Shown here: one piece after another, positions 1 through 8,339 of the stretch
How the letters are laid out: the number at the start of each line of letters is the position of its first letter
How positions within the stretch are numbered: position 1 is the stretch's first letter
Notes under the pieces: model-generated
Told to the model about the DNA's origin: nothing
Database searches by the model: none
What the model saw: the letters and a program-made list of their open reading frames with translations, nothing else
Made by a program: the position numbers and the translations under genes
Assembly (NCBI RefSeq): GCF_963662735.1
Contig: NZ_OY759744.1
Coordinates: 1,654,153 to 1,718,152 of the forward strand
Source: an uncultured Methanoregula sp.
Lineage (GTDB): Archaea; Halobacteriota; Methanomicrobia; Methanomicrobiales; Methanospirillaceae
Direction of reading: 5' to 3'
DNA length: 64,000 nt

Positions 1-177
1 AGTCAACCGGAACTTTTCGCCAAACCTGTTCAGGACATCAAGATTTCCCGGGCTGGTGAATACTTGGGAGAGACCTTCTCCGGTGCTCACGGGCATTCCA
101 GCGATCGTGCGGAACGTATCCGGCCGGGGGGTCCTGAATGCAATACCGGTTCCTGAACTTTTGGTTTTGGCATACAT
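1..177 (-). CDS. hypothetical protein, N-terminal part, paralog of the next gene
   Basis: The 59 N-terminal codons of a minus-strand gene that runs off the left edge. The protein begins MYAKTKSSGTGIAFRTPRP and aligns over its whole visible length with the protein at 352-798: shared 'GT-IA---PRP--FR', 'G--LS-VF', 'PG-L' and 'GE+FR'. I recognise no domain and propose no function. The ATG at 177 has no Shine-Dalgarno sequence, but a TATA-like CCTATAAACC lies about 35 nt upstream, which suits a leaderless transcript. The upstream sequence is itself a copy of the one before the neighbouring gene. Confidence 0.6.
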   Translation of the reverse strand, partial: MYAKTKSSGTGIAFRTPRPDTFRTIAGMPVSTGEGLSQVFTSPGNLDVLNRFGEKFRLT

Positions 178-213
178 GGTGAATCTCTTACTCAAGCATG
201 CGAAGAGCCGGTT

Positions 214-250
214 TATAGGAGGTTACCTGAACATCAAAAAATGAAACATC
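214..250 (-). repeat. duplicated promoter, copy 1
   Basis: A 37-nt stretch matching 830-866 at 34 of 37 positions in the same orientation. Read on the minus strand it ends in a TATA-like CCTATA about 35 nt before the start codon at 177. The equivalent element stands about 32 nt before the start at 798. It looks like a promoter copied together with its gene. Confidence 0.6.
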
Positions 251-351
251 TTTTATTCTGTTATGGGAATGGTTCCCGCCCGGAAGAAAAACCGGGATTT
301 GGCCCGGAAACCTGCGCGGGCAGGACGCCCGTGTTCTCCACGGTACAGCAG

Positions 352-798
352 TTACGGCACGAACCGGATGCCGGGGTAGACGGCCCCCCGGAAACCATCG
401 GATGCAATCTCTACGCCGAACCTGTCCGTGATGACACTACGGAACTCTTTTTCACGGATCAGGATTGGAAAACCGGATACCCGGCGCCGGAAGCTCCGTA
501 CCCATTCATTCCAGAGCAGCATGCACTGCACATCCCAGGTCCTGTCCGGCTGCACGTGGCGCGCCAGGAAATCGTCGAAAACCTCGAGTTCGTGAGCTTC
601 CTCGGGGCTGACTTCGATCCCGATCGATCTGAACCGCTCTCCCGGAAAACTCAGCATCCCGGGGCTTGCCCGGCCGATAAAAACCGGGGAGAGACGGTCT
701 CCTGCGTACATGGGTTTTACGTCCTGGCGGAATTGTTCCGGCCGCGGTATCCCGACTGCGATGCAGGTTCCTGCATTGTCCGTAGTGAACATAGTCAT
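352..798 (-). CDS. hypothetical protein, tandem paralog
   Basis: A 148-aa soluble protein with no signal peptide or membrane segment. I do not recognise the family. It contains several Trp and charged residues (for example 'LLWNEWVRSFRR') and a Phe-Pro-rich middle. It is clearly related to the truncated product at 1-177, so the two genes form a tandem duplication on the minus strand. The start at 798 is supported by a TATA-like TTCCTATATACA about 32 nt upstream and by the absence of a ribosome-binding site, both usual for leaderless archaeal genes. A plus-strand open frame across the same bases (241-834) is taken as its shadow, because the paralogy is seen only in this frame. Confidence 0.6.
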   Translation of the reverse strand: MTMFTTDNAGTCIAVGIPRPEQFRQDVKPMYAGDRLSPVFIGRASPGMLSFPGERFRSIGIEVSPEEAHELEVFDDFLARHVQPDRTWDVQCMLLWNEWVRSFRRRVSGFPILIREKEFRSVITDRFGVEIASDGFRGAVYPGIRFVP

Positions 799-829
799 TT
801 CGCCAATATCGCATGTGAAGAAGGGTGTA

Positions 830-866
830 TATAGGAAGTTACCTGAAAACCAAAAAATGAAACATC
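830..866 (-). repeat. duplicated promoter, copy 2
   Basis: Second copy of the 37-nt element at 214-250. It contains the TATA-like CCTATATA for the gene starting at 798. The upstream part (TTTCATTTTTTGG and AGGTAAC on the minus strand) is conserved between copies and could hold a factor-binding site. Confidence 0.55.
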
Positions 867-1215
867 ATCTGAGATACATCATATGAGATAATTCCAGGAC
901 AATTTTCACGAAACAAATACCGGACCCGTCCCCTGGAATAACCCGGGAGCACAGACTGCAACCAGCCTTTTTAATTGCAAAAAATGGAAAATGAAGGAAC
1001 TTTATTAGCCCTTGTCATTGCAGAGGGGTATGGCGGATTTGCACAGCCCGCCAGTTCTCACGTGTGGAAACAAAGCCACTATCACATCTACAACTTTAAG
1101 GGGGGTTTTGAAAAAGATCCCCTGCCCATATACCTCCTTTTGGCTGGATGGTGCCGGTAAATGGTATTGTTTAATCGCAATCCGTTGCGTGTTGTTTTTT
1201 AAGGAACCAAAAAAA
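867..1215. other. intergenic stretch without a convincing gene
   Basis: About 350 bases between the duplicated promoter and the membrane-protein gene. Short frames exist on both strands (975-1230 plus, 1005-1292 minus), but their translations show no domain and they overlap each other. I see nothing else I can support here. Confidence 0.4.
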
Positions 1216-1812
1216 TCAGGTATAATATGATTTGATATTTTTGAGTATTTTATCCGTGAATAAAACAAGGCCGAATACGGATCCGAGAACAAAAAAGGTA
1301 CTGATCAGGAATAACAGTTTCAGTAAATATACGGGAAAGAGGTGGGATGCCGTAAAAATATAGGCCATAAGACTCAGCACCAGTCCCGGGATGCAAAAAT
1401 ACAACACCGACCGGTTTATCCCGAACAACTCTTTGCTGTATATTGGAAAATTATGATTTTTTTCAGATTTCCGGGCTGCCTTTGCTTTCTGGTCAGGCTC
1501 ATTTTCAAAAAATGCAGCGGTCATGGCAATTACCACAAATATGACGGACAAAAAAACCGTTGTGACCGTGATATACATTGAATAAATCGTATTCAGTGTT
1601 GAATACAGGTCTGCCTCCTGGTACACAAGAAACAAAACAAAAAAAAGGTAGGCGAGAAATGAAGGAATCACGTAAAAACAGATCTCGTAATCATAGTGCC
1701 CGTAGGTATTTTCCATGATAAAATCTGCCATTATGAACGATATAAATATTAGTATCCTTTTTTGTATATCGGCAGTTTCGTTATGAACATTCCTGCGGAC
1801 GGGAAATTTCAC
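1216..1812 (-). CDS. hypothetical multi-pass membrane protein
   Basis: A protein of up to 198 aa with about five hydrophobic segments: near residues 18-32, 45-65, 80-105, 133-153 and 160-188. A charged cytoplasmic-looking loop (near residues 105-130, rich in Lys, Glu and Asp) separates the third and fourth. No family was recognised. The longest reading begins with GTG at 1812. ATGs at 1731 and 1716 are alternatives, and a TATA-like AATATTTATA at 1750-1741 could serve a leaderless start at 1716, but that would remove the first hydrophobic segment. A hairpin (CCCGGA/TCCGGG, 1812-1827) lies at the 5' edge. It sits downstream of the small membrane-protein gene on the same strand. Confidence 0.6.
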   Translation of the reverse strand: MKFPVRRNVHNETADIQKRILIFISFIMADFIMENTYGHYDYEICFYVIPSFLAYLFFVLFLVYQEADLYSTLNTIYSMYITVTTVFLSVIFVVIAMTAAFFENEPDQKAKAARKSEKNHNFPIYSKELFGINRSVLYFCIPGLVLSLMAYIFTASHLFPVYLLKLLFLISTFFVLGSVFGLVLFTDKILKNIKSYYT

Positions 1813-1848
1813 CCGGAATAGTCCGGGAAGAAAAAAGGGAAAAAAAGG

Positions 1849-2151
1849 TTACGCTTTTTGTTCCAGATCCATCTCGATACCGCCAATCGCACCGAGCACG
1901 ATGTTGTACACGTACGCGACGATGGCACCGCTGATGAACCCGAAGATGCCGCCAAGGATGATCATCATGACAAGGCCGACAATCCCAACCCCGATCCCGA
2001 GGGCCTGGGAGCCCATTGCCGAAGCAGCGCCGCCGAATCCCAGCAGGAGGCAGAGCCCCATGATCAGTCCCCAGAGAAGACCGATGACTGCCGAGAATTT
2101 TGCTACACTCAGTACGCCGAACTGTTTTATCATATATGCTGTTGCTGCCAT
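1849..2151 (-). CDS. small glycine-rich membrane protein
   Basis: A 100-aa protein with two long hydrophobic stretches (about residues 18-42 and 50-88) rich in Gly and Ala with small-residue spacing. It ends in 'YNIVLGAIGGIEMDLEQ'. The pattern resembles DUF3566-like two-helix membrane proteins, but I cannot confirm that by eye. The start ATG at 2151 is preceded by GGAGGTTCC on the minus strand, close to a ribosome-binding site. The gene at 1216-1812 follows on the same strand about 36 nt downstream, so the two may be co-transcribed. Confidence 0.65.
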   Translation of the reverse strand: MAATAYMIKQFGVLSVAKFSAVIGLLWGLIMGLCLLLGFGGAASAMGSQALGIGVGIVGLVMMIILGGIFGFISGAIVAYVYNIVLGAIGGIEMDLEQKA

Positions 2152-2359
2152 AACGACTGGAACCTCCTGGAAGGTAGAGTGGGAAATAGTGTGCGAAGCG
2201 TGATTAACCCTATGGTTTTGTTCCGGGAGAGATACGCAAATTGCGGCAGAAGGGCCCGGATGAATTTTTTAATTGTTACTGTCAGGCTATCTCCCATGGC
2301 CCTGCCGGGACCGTTTGTTTTTAACGTCAGGACTGCCAAGATCATGCCGGTGAATCCAG

Positions 2360-2920
2360 ATGGATAAAGTCACAATCGGCCCGATGCCGTACATGAGCGT
2401 CATGCCCACCCTGCTCGTGGGTACGAACGTGAAGGGAAAGCCAAACTACATGACCGCCGCCTGGGCCACGACCGCCTGCATGGCGCCGCCGATGGTCTGC
2501 GTTGCACTCAACAAGGCCCGGTACACCGTGAAAGGAATCGAAGAGAACAAAACGTTCAGCCTGAATGTTCCTTCAAGAGATTACGTGGTCGGGACCGACC
2601 ATTGCGGTCTCGTTTCCGGTGCACAGGAAGACAAGTCCGGAGTCTTCACTTCATTCTACGGAAAACTCAAAACCGCTCCCATGGCAAAGGAATGCCCGGT
2701 CACCATTGAATGCAAACTGTTCAAATCCGTGGACTGCGGGAGCCACCAGCTGTATATCGGCGAAATCGTGGAGGTCCATGCTGACAAGTCGTGCCTGACG
2801 GATGGCAAACCGGATGTCACAAAGTTCCACCCGATTGTCTATGCCCAGGCAACCTACTGGGAGTTCGGGAAGCCGATCGACAAAGCCTTCTCGGCCGGCA
2901 AGAAGTACCAGAAACCGTAA
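2360..2920 (+). CDS. flavin reductase family protein (flavoredoxin-like)
   Basis: A 186-aa FMN-binding split-barrel protein of the DIM6/NTAB (flavin reductase-like) family. Such proteins bind FMN and reduce flavins or pass electrons in anaerobes. Visible family features are the N-terminal 'P-P-LLVGTNVKGKPNYMTAAW', the 'PPMVCVALNKARYT' strand, 'FSLNVPS' and the C-terminal 'HPIVYAQATYWEFG'. The length is normal for the family. No fused rubredoxin or NAD(P)H domain is seen, so the electron donor is unknown. It stands alone, with an upstream AT-rich stretch and a downstream T-rich stretch. The family is fairly certain; the physiological substrate is not known. Confidence 0.85.
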   Translation: MDKVTIGPMPYMSVMPTLLVGTNVKGKPNYMTAAWATTACMAPPMVCVALNKARYTVKGIEENKTFSLNVPSRDYVVGTDHCGLVSGAQEDKSGVFTSFYGKLKTAPMAKECPVTIECKLFKSVDCGSHQLYIGEIVEVHADKSCLTDGKPDVTKFHPIVYAQATYWEFGKPIDKAFSAGKKYQKP

Positions 2921-3034
2921 GAACCGGATATTTCCGGTAAAATTTCCTCTTTTTAAAAAAATGCGCCCATCTCTGGATCTGCGGTCTTCCTTTCCGGAAA
3001 AATCGTGTCACTGTAACGATTCAGTATATAAATA

Positions 3035-3044
3035 TTTTTTTTTT
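3035..3044 (+). terminator. poly-T tract after the flavin reductase gene
   Basis: Ten consecutive T residues about 115 nt past the stop codon at 2920, with another T-rich run near 2949. Archaeal RNA polymerase stops at such U-tracts without needing a hairpin. Confidence 0.4.
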
Positions 3045-3234
3045 GATCTGTCATCGTGTCAGTCTTTTTTTAGGATATCAAACACGGTTTCTCAATAGAA
3101 GCGGTAAAATCCCGGAATAAATCGAAGTCCATAAATAGAATATTCATTTTATTATAATGGCTGGTGCACAATTAAACCCGCCATATTTCAGGTCATCATA
3201 GTCACAAAAACAACATGCAGACAGGACTTTTTTT

Positions 3235-4881
3235 ATGTATTCGATTCTCTACGTGGATGATGACGAAGTTCTCCTGAAGCTCAACAAGCTCTATCTGGAA
3301 AAGAACGGCGAGTTTACGGTAGACATTGTTCCCTCCGCCCAAATGGCTCTGGAAAAAATCCAGATCATTTCGTACGATGCAGTACTCTCCGATTACCAGA
3401 TGCCGGGGATGGACGGTATCGAACTGTTAAAGGAAGTACGGGCCCGGTTTGGATGCATCCCGTTCCTGCTCTTTACCGGGAAAGGCCGGGAAGAGATCGT
3501 CATTGAGGCGCTGAACAACGGCGCTGATTTCTATATCCAGAAAGGCCCTGACTTAAAAGGTATGATTGCCGAGCTCAAACATAAGCTCTCTATCTCCATT
3601 GAACGGCGGAGAACCGAAGATGCCCTGCAGAAGTCCCGCCAGCAGCTCACCGATATCATCAATTTCCTGCCCGATGCCACCTTCGTCATCGATGTCCAGG
3701 GAAGCGTAATAGCCTGGAACCATGCGATAGAAAAAATGACCGGCATTATGAGGGCGGATATCCTGGGAAAGGGAGATTACGAATACGCGATTCCTTTTTT
3801 TGGCGAGAGAAAACCGGTCCTTATCGATGCTGTCATGCGGGGTCCTTACCTGGGGGAAATGCCCCACTCCAATCTCAGGAACGAGGATAATAAAATTACT
3901 TCCGACCTCTTCTCTCCCCATATCTACGGGGGCAGGGGCGCCCATCTTCTCGTCAGCGCCGGTCCCCTGTACGACCCGGAGGGGAATATTGTCGGGGCCA
4001 TCCAGACCATCAGGGATATCACGGATGTCCATAATATCAAACGTGACCTGGGAATTACACGGGAAAAGAACCTGGGGCTCACCAATATACTCCCGATCGC
4101 AGTTATCGAATTGAATCTCTCCTGCAAAGTCACTTTTGCCAATCATCATGCCTATGAGTTGTTCGGGGTAACAAAGAACGGTTCCACATTAGAAATTTCC
4201 GTTCTTGATTATATTGCTCCGCAGGAACGCGATCGTCTCATTACGGATATCAAAAATGCCCTGGATGGGAGAAAGAGTACCGGGAGCGAGTATATTCTTG
4301 TAAAAAATGACGGGAGCACATTCCCTGCCATGATCTACGGGGAAAGGATAGTGGACCCTGAAACCAATGAACCAGTCGGGTTACGGGGTATCATCATCGA
4401 TCTCACTCTGAGGAAAAAGGAAGCGCTGGCTCTCAGGAAATGCCAGGGAAGGCTCAGGCTCGCGCTCGAAGCGGGTCATATCGGGATCTGGGATGTCGAT
4501 ATCCAGAATATGCAGGTCCATGATATCAGCAGATGGATCAATGGCATGCTGGGATACGATCTGGATCATGATGTTCTCTCCATAGAAAATGTCATACCTT
4601 TTATCCATCCCCTTGATATGCCGGGTATAATCCTTGCATTCAGGGATTATTCAAACGGAAAAGTTCCTCTTTTCGAGTGCGGGTTCAGGGTAAAACGTCA
4701 CGACGGTATCTGGATTCAGGTCGTTGTCCGCGGGCAGATGATCGAACAGGATAGTAACGGACAGCCTTTATGGATTACCGGCATAGTCCATGCTCTCAAT
4801 GCTGCATCCGGGGCACTTACGGATCCTGATGAAAATTCTCCCTTGCCCGCGATCCCGGCGAAACAGTACAACAACCCGTAA
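3235..4881 (+). CDS. response regulator with receiver and three PAS domains
   Basis: A 548-aa soluble protein. Residues 1-120 form a receiver domain with the acidic pair in 'YVDDD', phosphoacceptor Asp53 in 'VLSDYQMPGMDG', a conserved Thr in 'LLFTGKG' and the Lys of 'YIQKG'. Three PAS domains follow, roughly 130-270, 280-400 and 400-525, ending in typical 'DITD' or 'DLTLRK' motifs. No histidine kinase or DNA-binding domain follows, so the output is unclear. It may sense ligands and contact partner kinases. The receiver is very close to those of the kinases at 34868 and 43597. Its own promoter probably lies in the AT-rich 3120-3230 region. The membrane kinase at 5089 follows on the same strand after about 200 nt. 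Confidence 0.85.
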   Translation: MYSILYVDDDEVLLKLNKLYLEKNGEFTVDIVPSAQMALEKIQIISYDAVLSDYQMPGMDGIELLKEVRARFGCIPFLLFTGKGREEIVIEALNNGADFYIQKGPDLKGMIAELKHKLSISIERRRTEDALQKSRQQLTDIINFLPDATFVIDVQGSVIAWNHAIEKMTGIMRADILGKGDYEYAIPFFGERKPVLIDAVMRGPYLGEMPHSNLRNEDNKITSDLFSPHIYGGRGAHLLVSAGPLYDPEGNIVGAIQTIRDITDVHNIKRDLGITREKNLGLTNILPIAVIELNLSCKVTFANHHAYELFGVTKNGSTLEISVLDYIAPQERDRLITDIKNALDGRKSTGSEYILVKNDGSTFPAMIYGERIVDPETNEPVGLRGIIIDLTLRKKEALALRKCQGRLRLALEAGHIGIWDVDIQNMQVHDISRWINGMLGYDLDHDVLSIENVIPFIHPLDMPGIILAFRDYSNGKVPLFECGFRVKRHDGIWIQVVVRGQMIEQDSNGQPLWITGIVHALNAASGALTDPDENSPLPAIPAKQYNNP

Positions 4882-5088
4882 AACACGTCCGCTCTTGCCC
4901 GAAAATGATGAACAGGGGTTCACGCATTTTGCCCCGGGTAAGTAATTACCGGCTCCTGCCACTTCCCGGCAATGCCCGGAACCGGCGTCCTCTCCTTTGC
5001 CGGAACCCGGTGAAGGAATCCGGGGTTTGGCAACCATTAAAACCATTACGGTAAACACTGTGTACGAAAATCAGGGGCGTTTACCGGA

Positions 5089-7215
5089 ATGAGTTTTTTG
5101 TATTTCGACCAGGTATACAAACGCCCCCTTGCCATCCCTCTTATCATTGCGATCAGCGCCACAGCAACGCTCGCCGTCAATGGCTATGGCCTTACTCATG
5201 GGATAACGAATGTCCTCCCCCATCTTTTCTATATCCCGATCATTCTTGCCGCTTATTATTATCCCCGGCGCGGACTCCTCGTCTCTGTTTGCATCTCGGT
5301 TCTGTATTTTGCCGAAGTAGTACTGGTATATCCTGCAGTTTCTGATATCTGGCTGGCGACTGTTGCCCGGTGTATTGTCTTCATCGTTCTTGCCGGGTTG
5401 TTCTCCTGGTTAAGCGGGAAGATGCACAGCGACACGCGGATGTGTCGCCGGCTGGTCTCAATGGTCCGGTCCTCCAATGATGCGATCATCGGTAAAACTC
5501 TTGATGGTATCATCACGGACTGGAACGAAGGTGCCGAGAACCTCTACGGGTATACCGCCGGGGAAGCGATCGGAGAATCCATTTCGCTGATTATGCCTGT
5601 AAGCCGGGCTTCTGAAATGACGACGCTCCTGGAAAAGGTCCGGAATGGTGAACCGGTTGAGCGGTATGAAACGGAACGGATAACCAAAGACGGGAGAATT
5701 ATCCAGGTCTCCCTCTCCATATCCCCGATAAAAAATGAAGAAGGCATTGTTATCGGGGCTTCGACCAGTGCTCACGATATCACGGTGCAGAAAGAGATGC
5801 AGGACCAGATCCTCCGGTCGAGGAATGAGTGGGAGCTAACCTTCGATGCAGTTCCCGATATGATCGCCATCATCGACCGGAACCACCGGATTGTGCGGAT
5901 CAATCAGTCCATGGCCAGGAGACTCAACCTCACTCCTGAAGAGGCTGTCGGCCGGGCCTGTTACCAGCTCGTGCACAATCTCTCCGCTCCCCTGGAAATC
6001 TGCCCCCACTCCCGGCTCCTTATCGACGGGAATTCCCATTCCGCTGAGATTCACGAAAATGCCCTCGATGGGGAATTCCAGATAACCGTCTCCCCGCTGC
6101 ACAACCCTGCGGGCGAAGTGACCGGGAGTGTTCATATCCTTCACGACATCACCGCGTTCAGGAAAGCCCAGGACGTCCTGGAGGACCGGGAACGTTTTCT
6201 CAACCGTCTCCTTGAGACGATTTCCAATCCGATTTTCTACAAGGATAAAAACGGTTTTTTTCTGGGATGCAACTCATCGTTTGAAAAATACCTGGGTCTC
6301 AGAAAAGACCAGATTATCGGAAAGACGGTCTATGATATTGCCCCCAAAGAGCTCGCTGACATTTATTTCCGGAAAGACAGCGAGCTCTTCGCATCCCCCG
6401 GCACCCAGATCTATGAATCGCAGGTGCGTTACGCGGACGGCACCGTACACGATGTCATCTTCACCAAGTCCACGTTCAACGGCCGGGATGGCAGGATCGA
6501 AGGTCTTGTGGGAGTAATTCTCGATATCACGGATCGCAAGCAGTGGGAACTGGCCCTGCAGCAGGCAAACAACAAGCTCAATATGCTCTCCTCGATAACA
6601 CGGCATGACATCCTCAACCAGCTCATGGGACTACGGGCATTTCTTGAATTGTCCCGGGAGATGGTAACCGATCCCGAAGTCCAGGGATTTATCGAAGGTG
6701 AGGAACGCGCAGCAGAAGCCATCGGGAGGCAGATCGAGTTCACCCGGTATTACCAGGATATCGGGGTCCAGGCCCCCCGGTGGCACGATCTCGGACAGAT
6801 CGTTCGAAGTTCCCTGTCGCAACTGAACCTGGGACATACATCGGTGGATATTAAATTACCGGATACCGAGGTTTACGCAGATCCCCTCATTGAGAAAGTG
6901 TTTTACAATCTCGTGGAAAATTCGCTCCGCCATGGCGAGGGTGTGACTCGTATAACATTCTCCCAGGAGGAAACTCCCGAGGGGCTGGTCGTGTCGTACA
7001 TGGACGATGGTATCGGGATATCTTCAGAGGATAAGGCCCGGCTTTTCCAGAAAGGGTTTGGCAAGAATACCGGTCTCGGTCTCTTTCTGTCCCGCGAGAT
7101 CCTCTCGATCACCGGCCTTTCCATCCGCGAAACCGGTATACCCGGGAGCGGTGTCCGGTTCGAGATTATTGCACCGAAGGGAAAGTACAGGATCCACTCC
7201 CCATCCGGTCCCTGA
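5089..7215 (+). CDS. membrane PAS-sensor histidine kinase
   Basis: A 708-aa sensor kinase. About four hydrophobic segments lie in the first 115 residues (near 14-34, 45-58, 62-82 and 88-108). Three PAS domains follow (about 125-245, 250-365 and 370-490), then the kinase core. The phosphoacceptor is His506 in 'ITRHDILNQL'. The ATP-binding domain has Asn607 and Asn611 in 'YNLVENSLRHG', the 'DDGIGIS' box and 'GLGLFLSREIL'. The 'RHDIxN' box and the ending 'GxRFEI' are shared with the proteins at 27629, 32213, 34868, 38228 and 43597. It would autophosphorylate on a signal sensed at the membrane or in PAS pockets. It may act with the receiver-PAS protein just upstream. Its stop lies 56 nt before the iron-transporter gene. 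Confidence 0.88.
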   Translation: MSFLYFDQVYKRPLAIPLIIAISATATLAVNGYGLTHGITNVLPHLFYIPIILAAYYYPRRGLLVSVCISVLYFAEVVLVYPAVSDIWLATVARCIVFIVLAGLFSWLSGKMHSDTRMCRRLVSMVRSSNDAIIGKTLDGIITDWNEGAENLYGYTAGEAIGESISLIMPVSRASEMTTLLEKVRNGEPVERYETERITKDGRIIQVSLSISPIKNEEGIVIGASTSAHDITVQKEMQDQILRSRNEWELTFDAVPDMIAIIDRNHRIVRINQSMARRLNLTPEEAVGRACYQLVHNLSAPLEICPHSRLLIDGNSHSAEIHENALDGEFQITVSPLHNPAGEVTGSVHILHDITAFRKAQDVLEDRERFLNRLLETISNPIFYKDKNGFFLGCNSSFEKYLGLRKDQIIGKTVYDIAPKELADIYFRKDSELFASPGTQIYESQVRYADGTVHDVIFTKSTFNGRDGRIEGLVGVILDITDRKQWELALQQANNKLNMLSSITRHDILNQLMGLRAFLELSREMVTDPEVQGFIEGEERAAEAIGRQIEFTRYYQDIGVQAPRWHDLGQIVRSSLSQLNLGHTSVDIKLPDTEVYADPLIEKVFYNLVENSLRHGEGVTRITFSQEETPEGLVVSYMDDGIGISSEDKARLFQKGFGKNTGLGLFLSREILSITGLSIRETGIPGSGVRFEIIAPKGKYRIHSPSGP

Positions 7216-7270
7216 TATGAGCTGCCCATGCACCCCCGATCATTCCCCACCCCCGTGAGCGTGATACCCG

Positions 7271-8152
7271 ATGCCTGAGAAAACCGTTCCTCCCAGCCCG
7301 TTACCGGCATTTCTTGCCCTGCAGAAAGCTGAAATGACCGAGTACCTGATCTACACGAAGATAGCAGCCGCAACAAAAGATCCCCATAACCGGGAAGTCC
7401 TTACACGGATTGCCGGTGAAGAGCTCCACCATTACCAGATCTGGAAACGGTATACGCAAAAAGATGTCCCCCCGTCATTCGTTCTCGCATGGATCTATGC
7501 CCTCGCAGCCCGGATCCTCGGGATTACGTTCACCCTCAAGATCCTTGAGCGGGTCGAACACCGGGCGCAGAACCTGGACCGGACAATGCCCTCCGACATA
7601 CCGGAAGTTGCGGGGATCCTTGAGAACGAAGAACGGCATGAACAGGAGCTCATAGCCCTCATTGACGAAGAGCGGCTGAAATATGTTGGCTCCGTGGTGC
7701 TCGGACTCAACGATGCCCTCGTGGAATTTACCGGCACGCTCGCAGGGCTCACGTTTGCCATCCAGAACACCCAGATCATTGCCGTTGCCGGTCTTATCAT
7801 GGGGGTAGCGGCTTCCCTTTCCATGGCAGCATCGGAATACCTCTCGCAGCGTTCGGACGCCGGGCCCACCGACCCCTTCAAGGCATCGGTTTATACCGGT
7901 TTCACGTATATCGTGACCGTTGCTATCCTGATCCTGCCATTCCTCGTCCTTCCGTCTCCCTATCTTGCGCTCGTATTTACGCTGTGCGGGGCTGTGAGCA
8001 TTATCTTCTTCTTTACCTTCTACATCTCGGTAGCCAGGGACCTCCCCTTCTGGAGGAGGTTTGGCGAGATGGCTGCGATCAGTCTTGGCATTGCAGCGAT
8101 ATCCTTTGTTATCGGCCTCGTAATACGGGTATTTTTGAATGTCAATGTCTAG
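7271..8152 (+). CDS. ferritin-like/VIT1 fusion, putative iron (or Mn) transporter
   Basis: A 293-aa protein. Residues about 10-135 form a rubrerythrin-type four-helix diiron domain with carboxylate/His motifs: 'KAEMTEY', 'EELHHYQIW' and 'NEERHEQEL'. Residues about 145-290 form a VIT1/CCC1-type membrane domain: the signature 'GLNDALVEFTGTLAGLTF', 'SMAASEYLSQR', and four to five hydrophobic helices. This architecture is that of the membrane-bound ferritin MbfA, an iron exporter in some bacteria. The expected role is export or sequestration of Fe(II) (or Mn) with oxidation at the ferritin domain, protecting an anaerobe from iron and oxidative stress. Direction and metal cannot be told from sequence. 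The gene is 56 nt downstream of the kinase gene and may be co-transcribed with it. Confidence 0.85.
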   Translation: MPEKTVPPSPLPAFLALQKAEMTEYLIYTKIAAATKDPHNREVLTRIAGEELHHYQIWKRYTQKDVPPSFVLAWIYALAARILGITFTLKILERVEHRAQNLDRTMPSDIPEVAGILENEERHEQELIALIDEERLKYVGSVVLGLNDALVEFTGTLAGLTFAIQNTQIIAVAGLIMGVAASLSMAASEYLSQRSDAGPTDPFKASVYTGFTYIVTVAILILPFLVLPSPYLALVFTLCGAVSIIFFFTFYISVARDLPFWRRFGEMAAISLGIAAISFVIGLVIRVFLNVNV

Positions 8153-8168
8153 GAAACCTTCCTGCCTC

Positions 8169-8175
8169 TTTTTTT
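8169..8175 (+). terminator. poly-T tract after the iron transporter gene
   Basis: Seven T residues 17 nt after the stop at 8152, in a setting typical of archaeal intrinsic termination. The next gene has its own AT-rich promoter (TAGATTTATTAATTC near 8214-8228). Confidence 0.45.
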
Positions 8176-8339
8176 ACGGAGTATGTTCCGCCCGTTTTCC
8201 GGAATACAGATTGGTAGATTTATTAATTCAGAGATTATTCACAACGTATGCATATTGGGCGTGGATTTTCTGATCTCTGCAGGGAGATAACTCCTGTCAT
8301 TATGGTATCCGCGCTCCGCAAATACGGGTATGGTGTTGT

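Noticed and set aside
241-834. 197-aa plus-strand frame
   Set aside because: It lies antisense to the hypothetical gene at 352-798, whose frame is supported by a paralog and a TATA box; the product is low-complexity and Pro/Arg/Cys-rich.
1858-2367. 169-aa plus-strand frame
   Set aside because: Antisense to the small membrane-protein gene; the product is an unlikely His/Asp/Glu-rich sequence.
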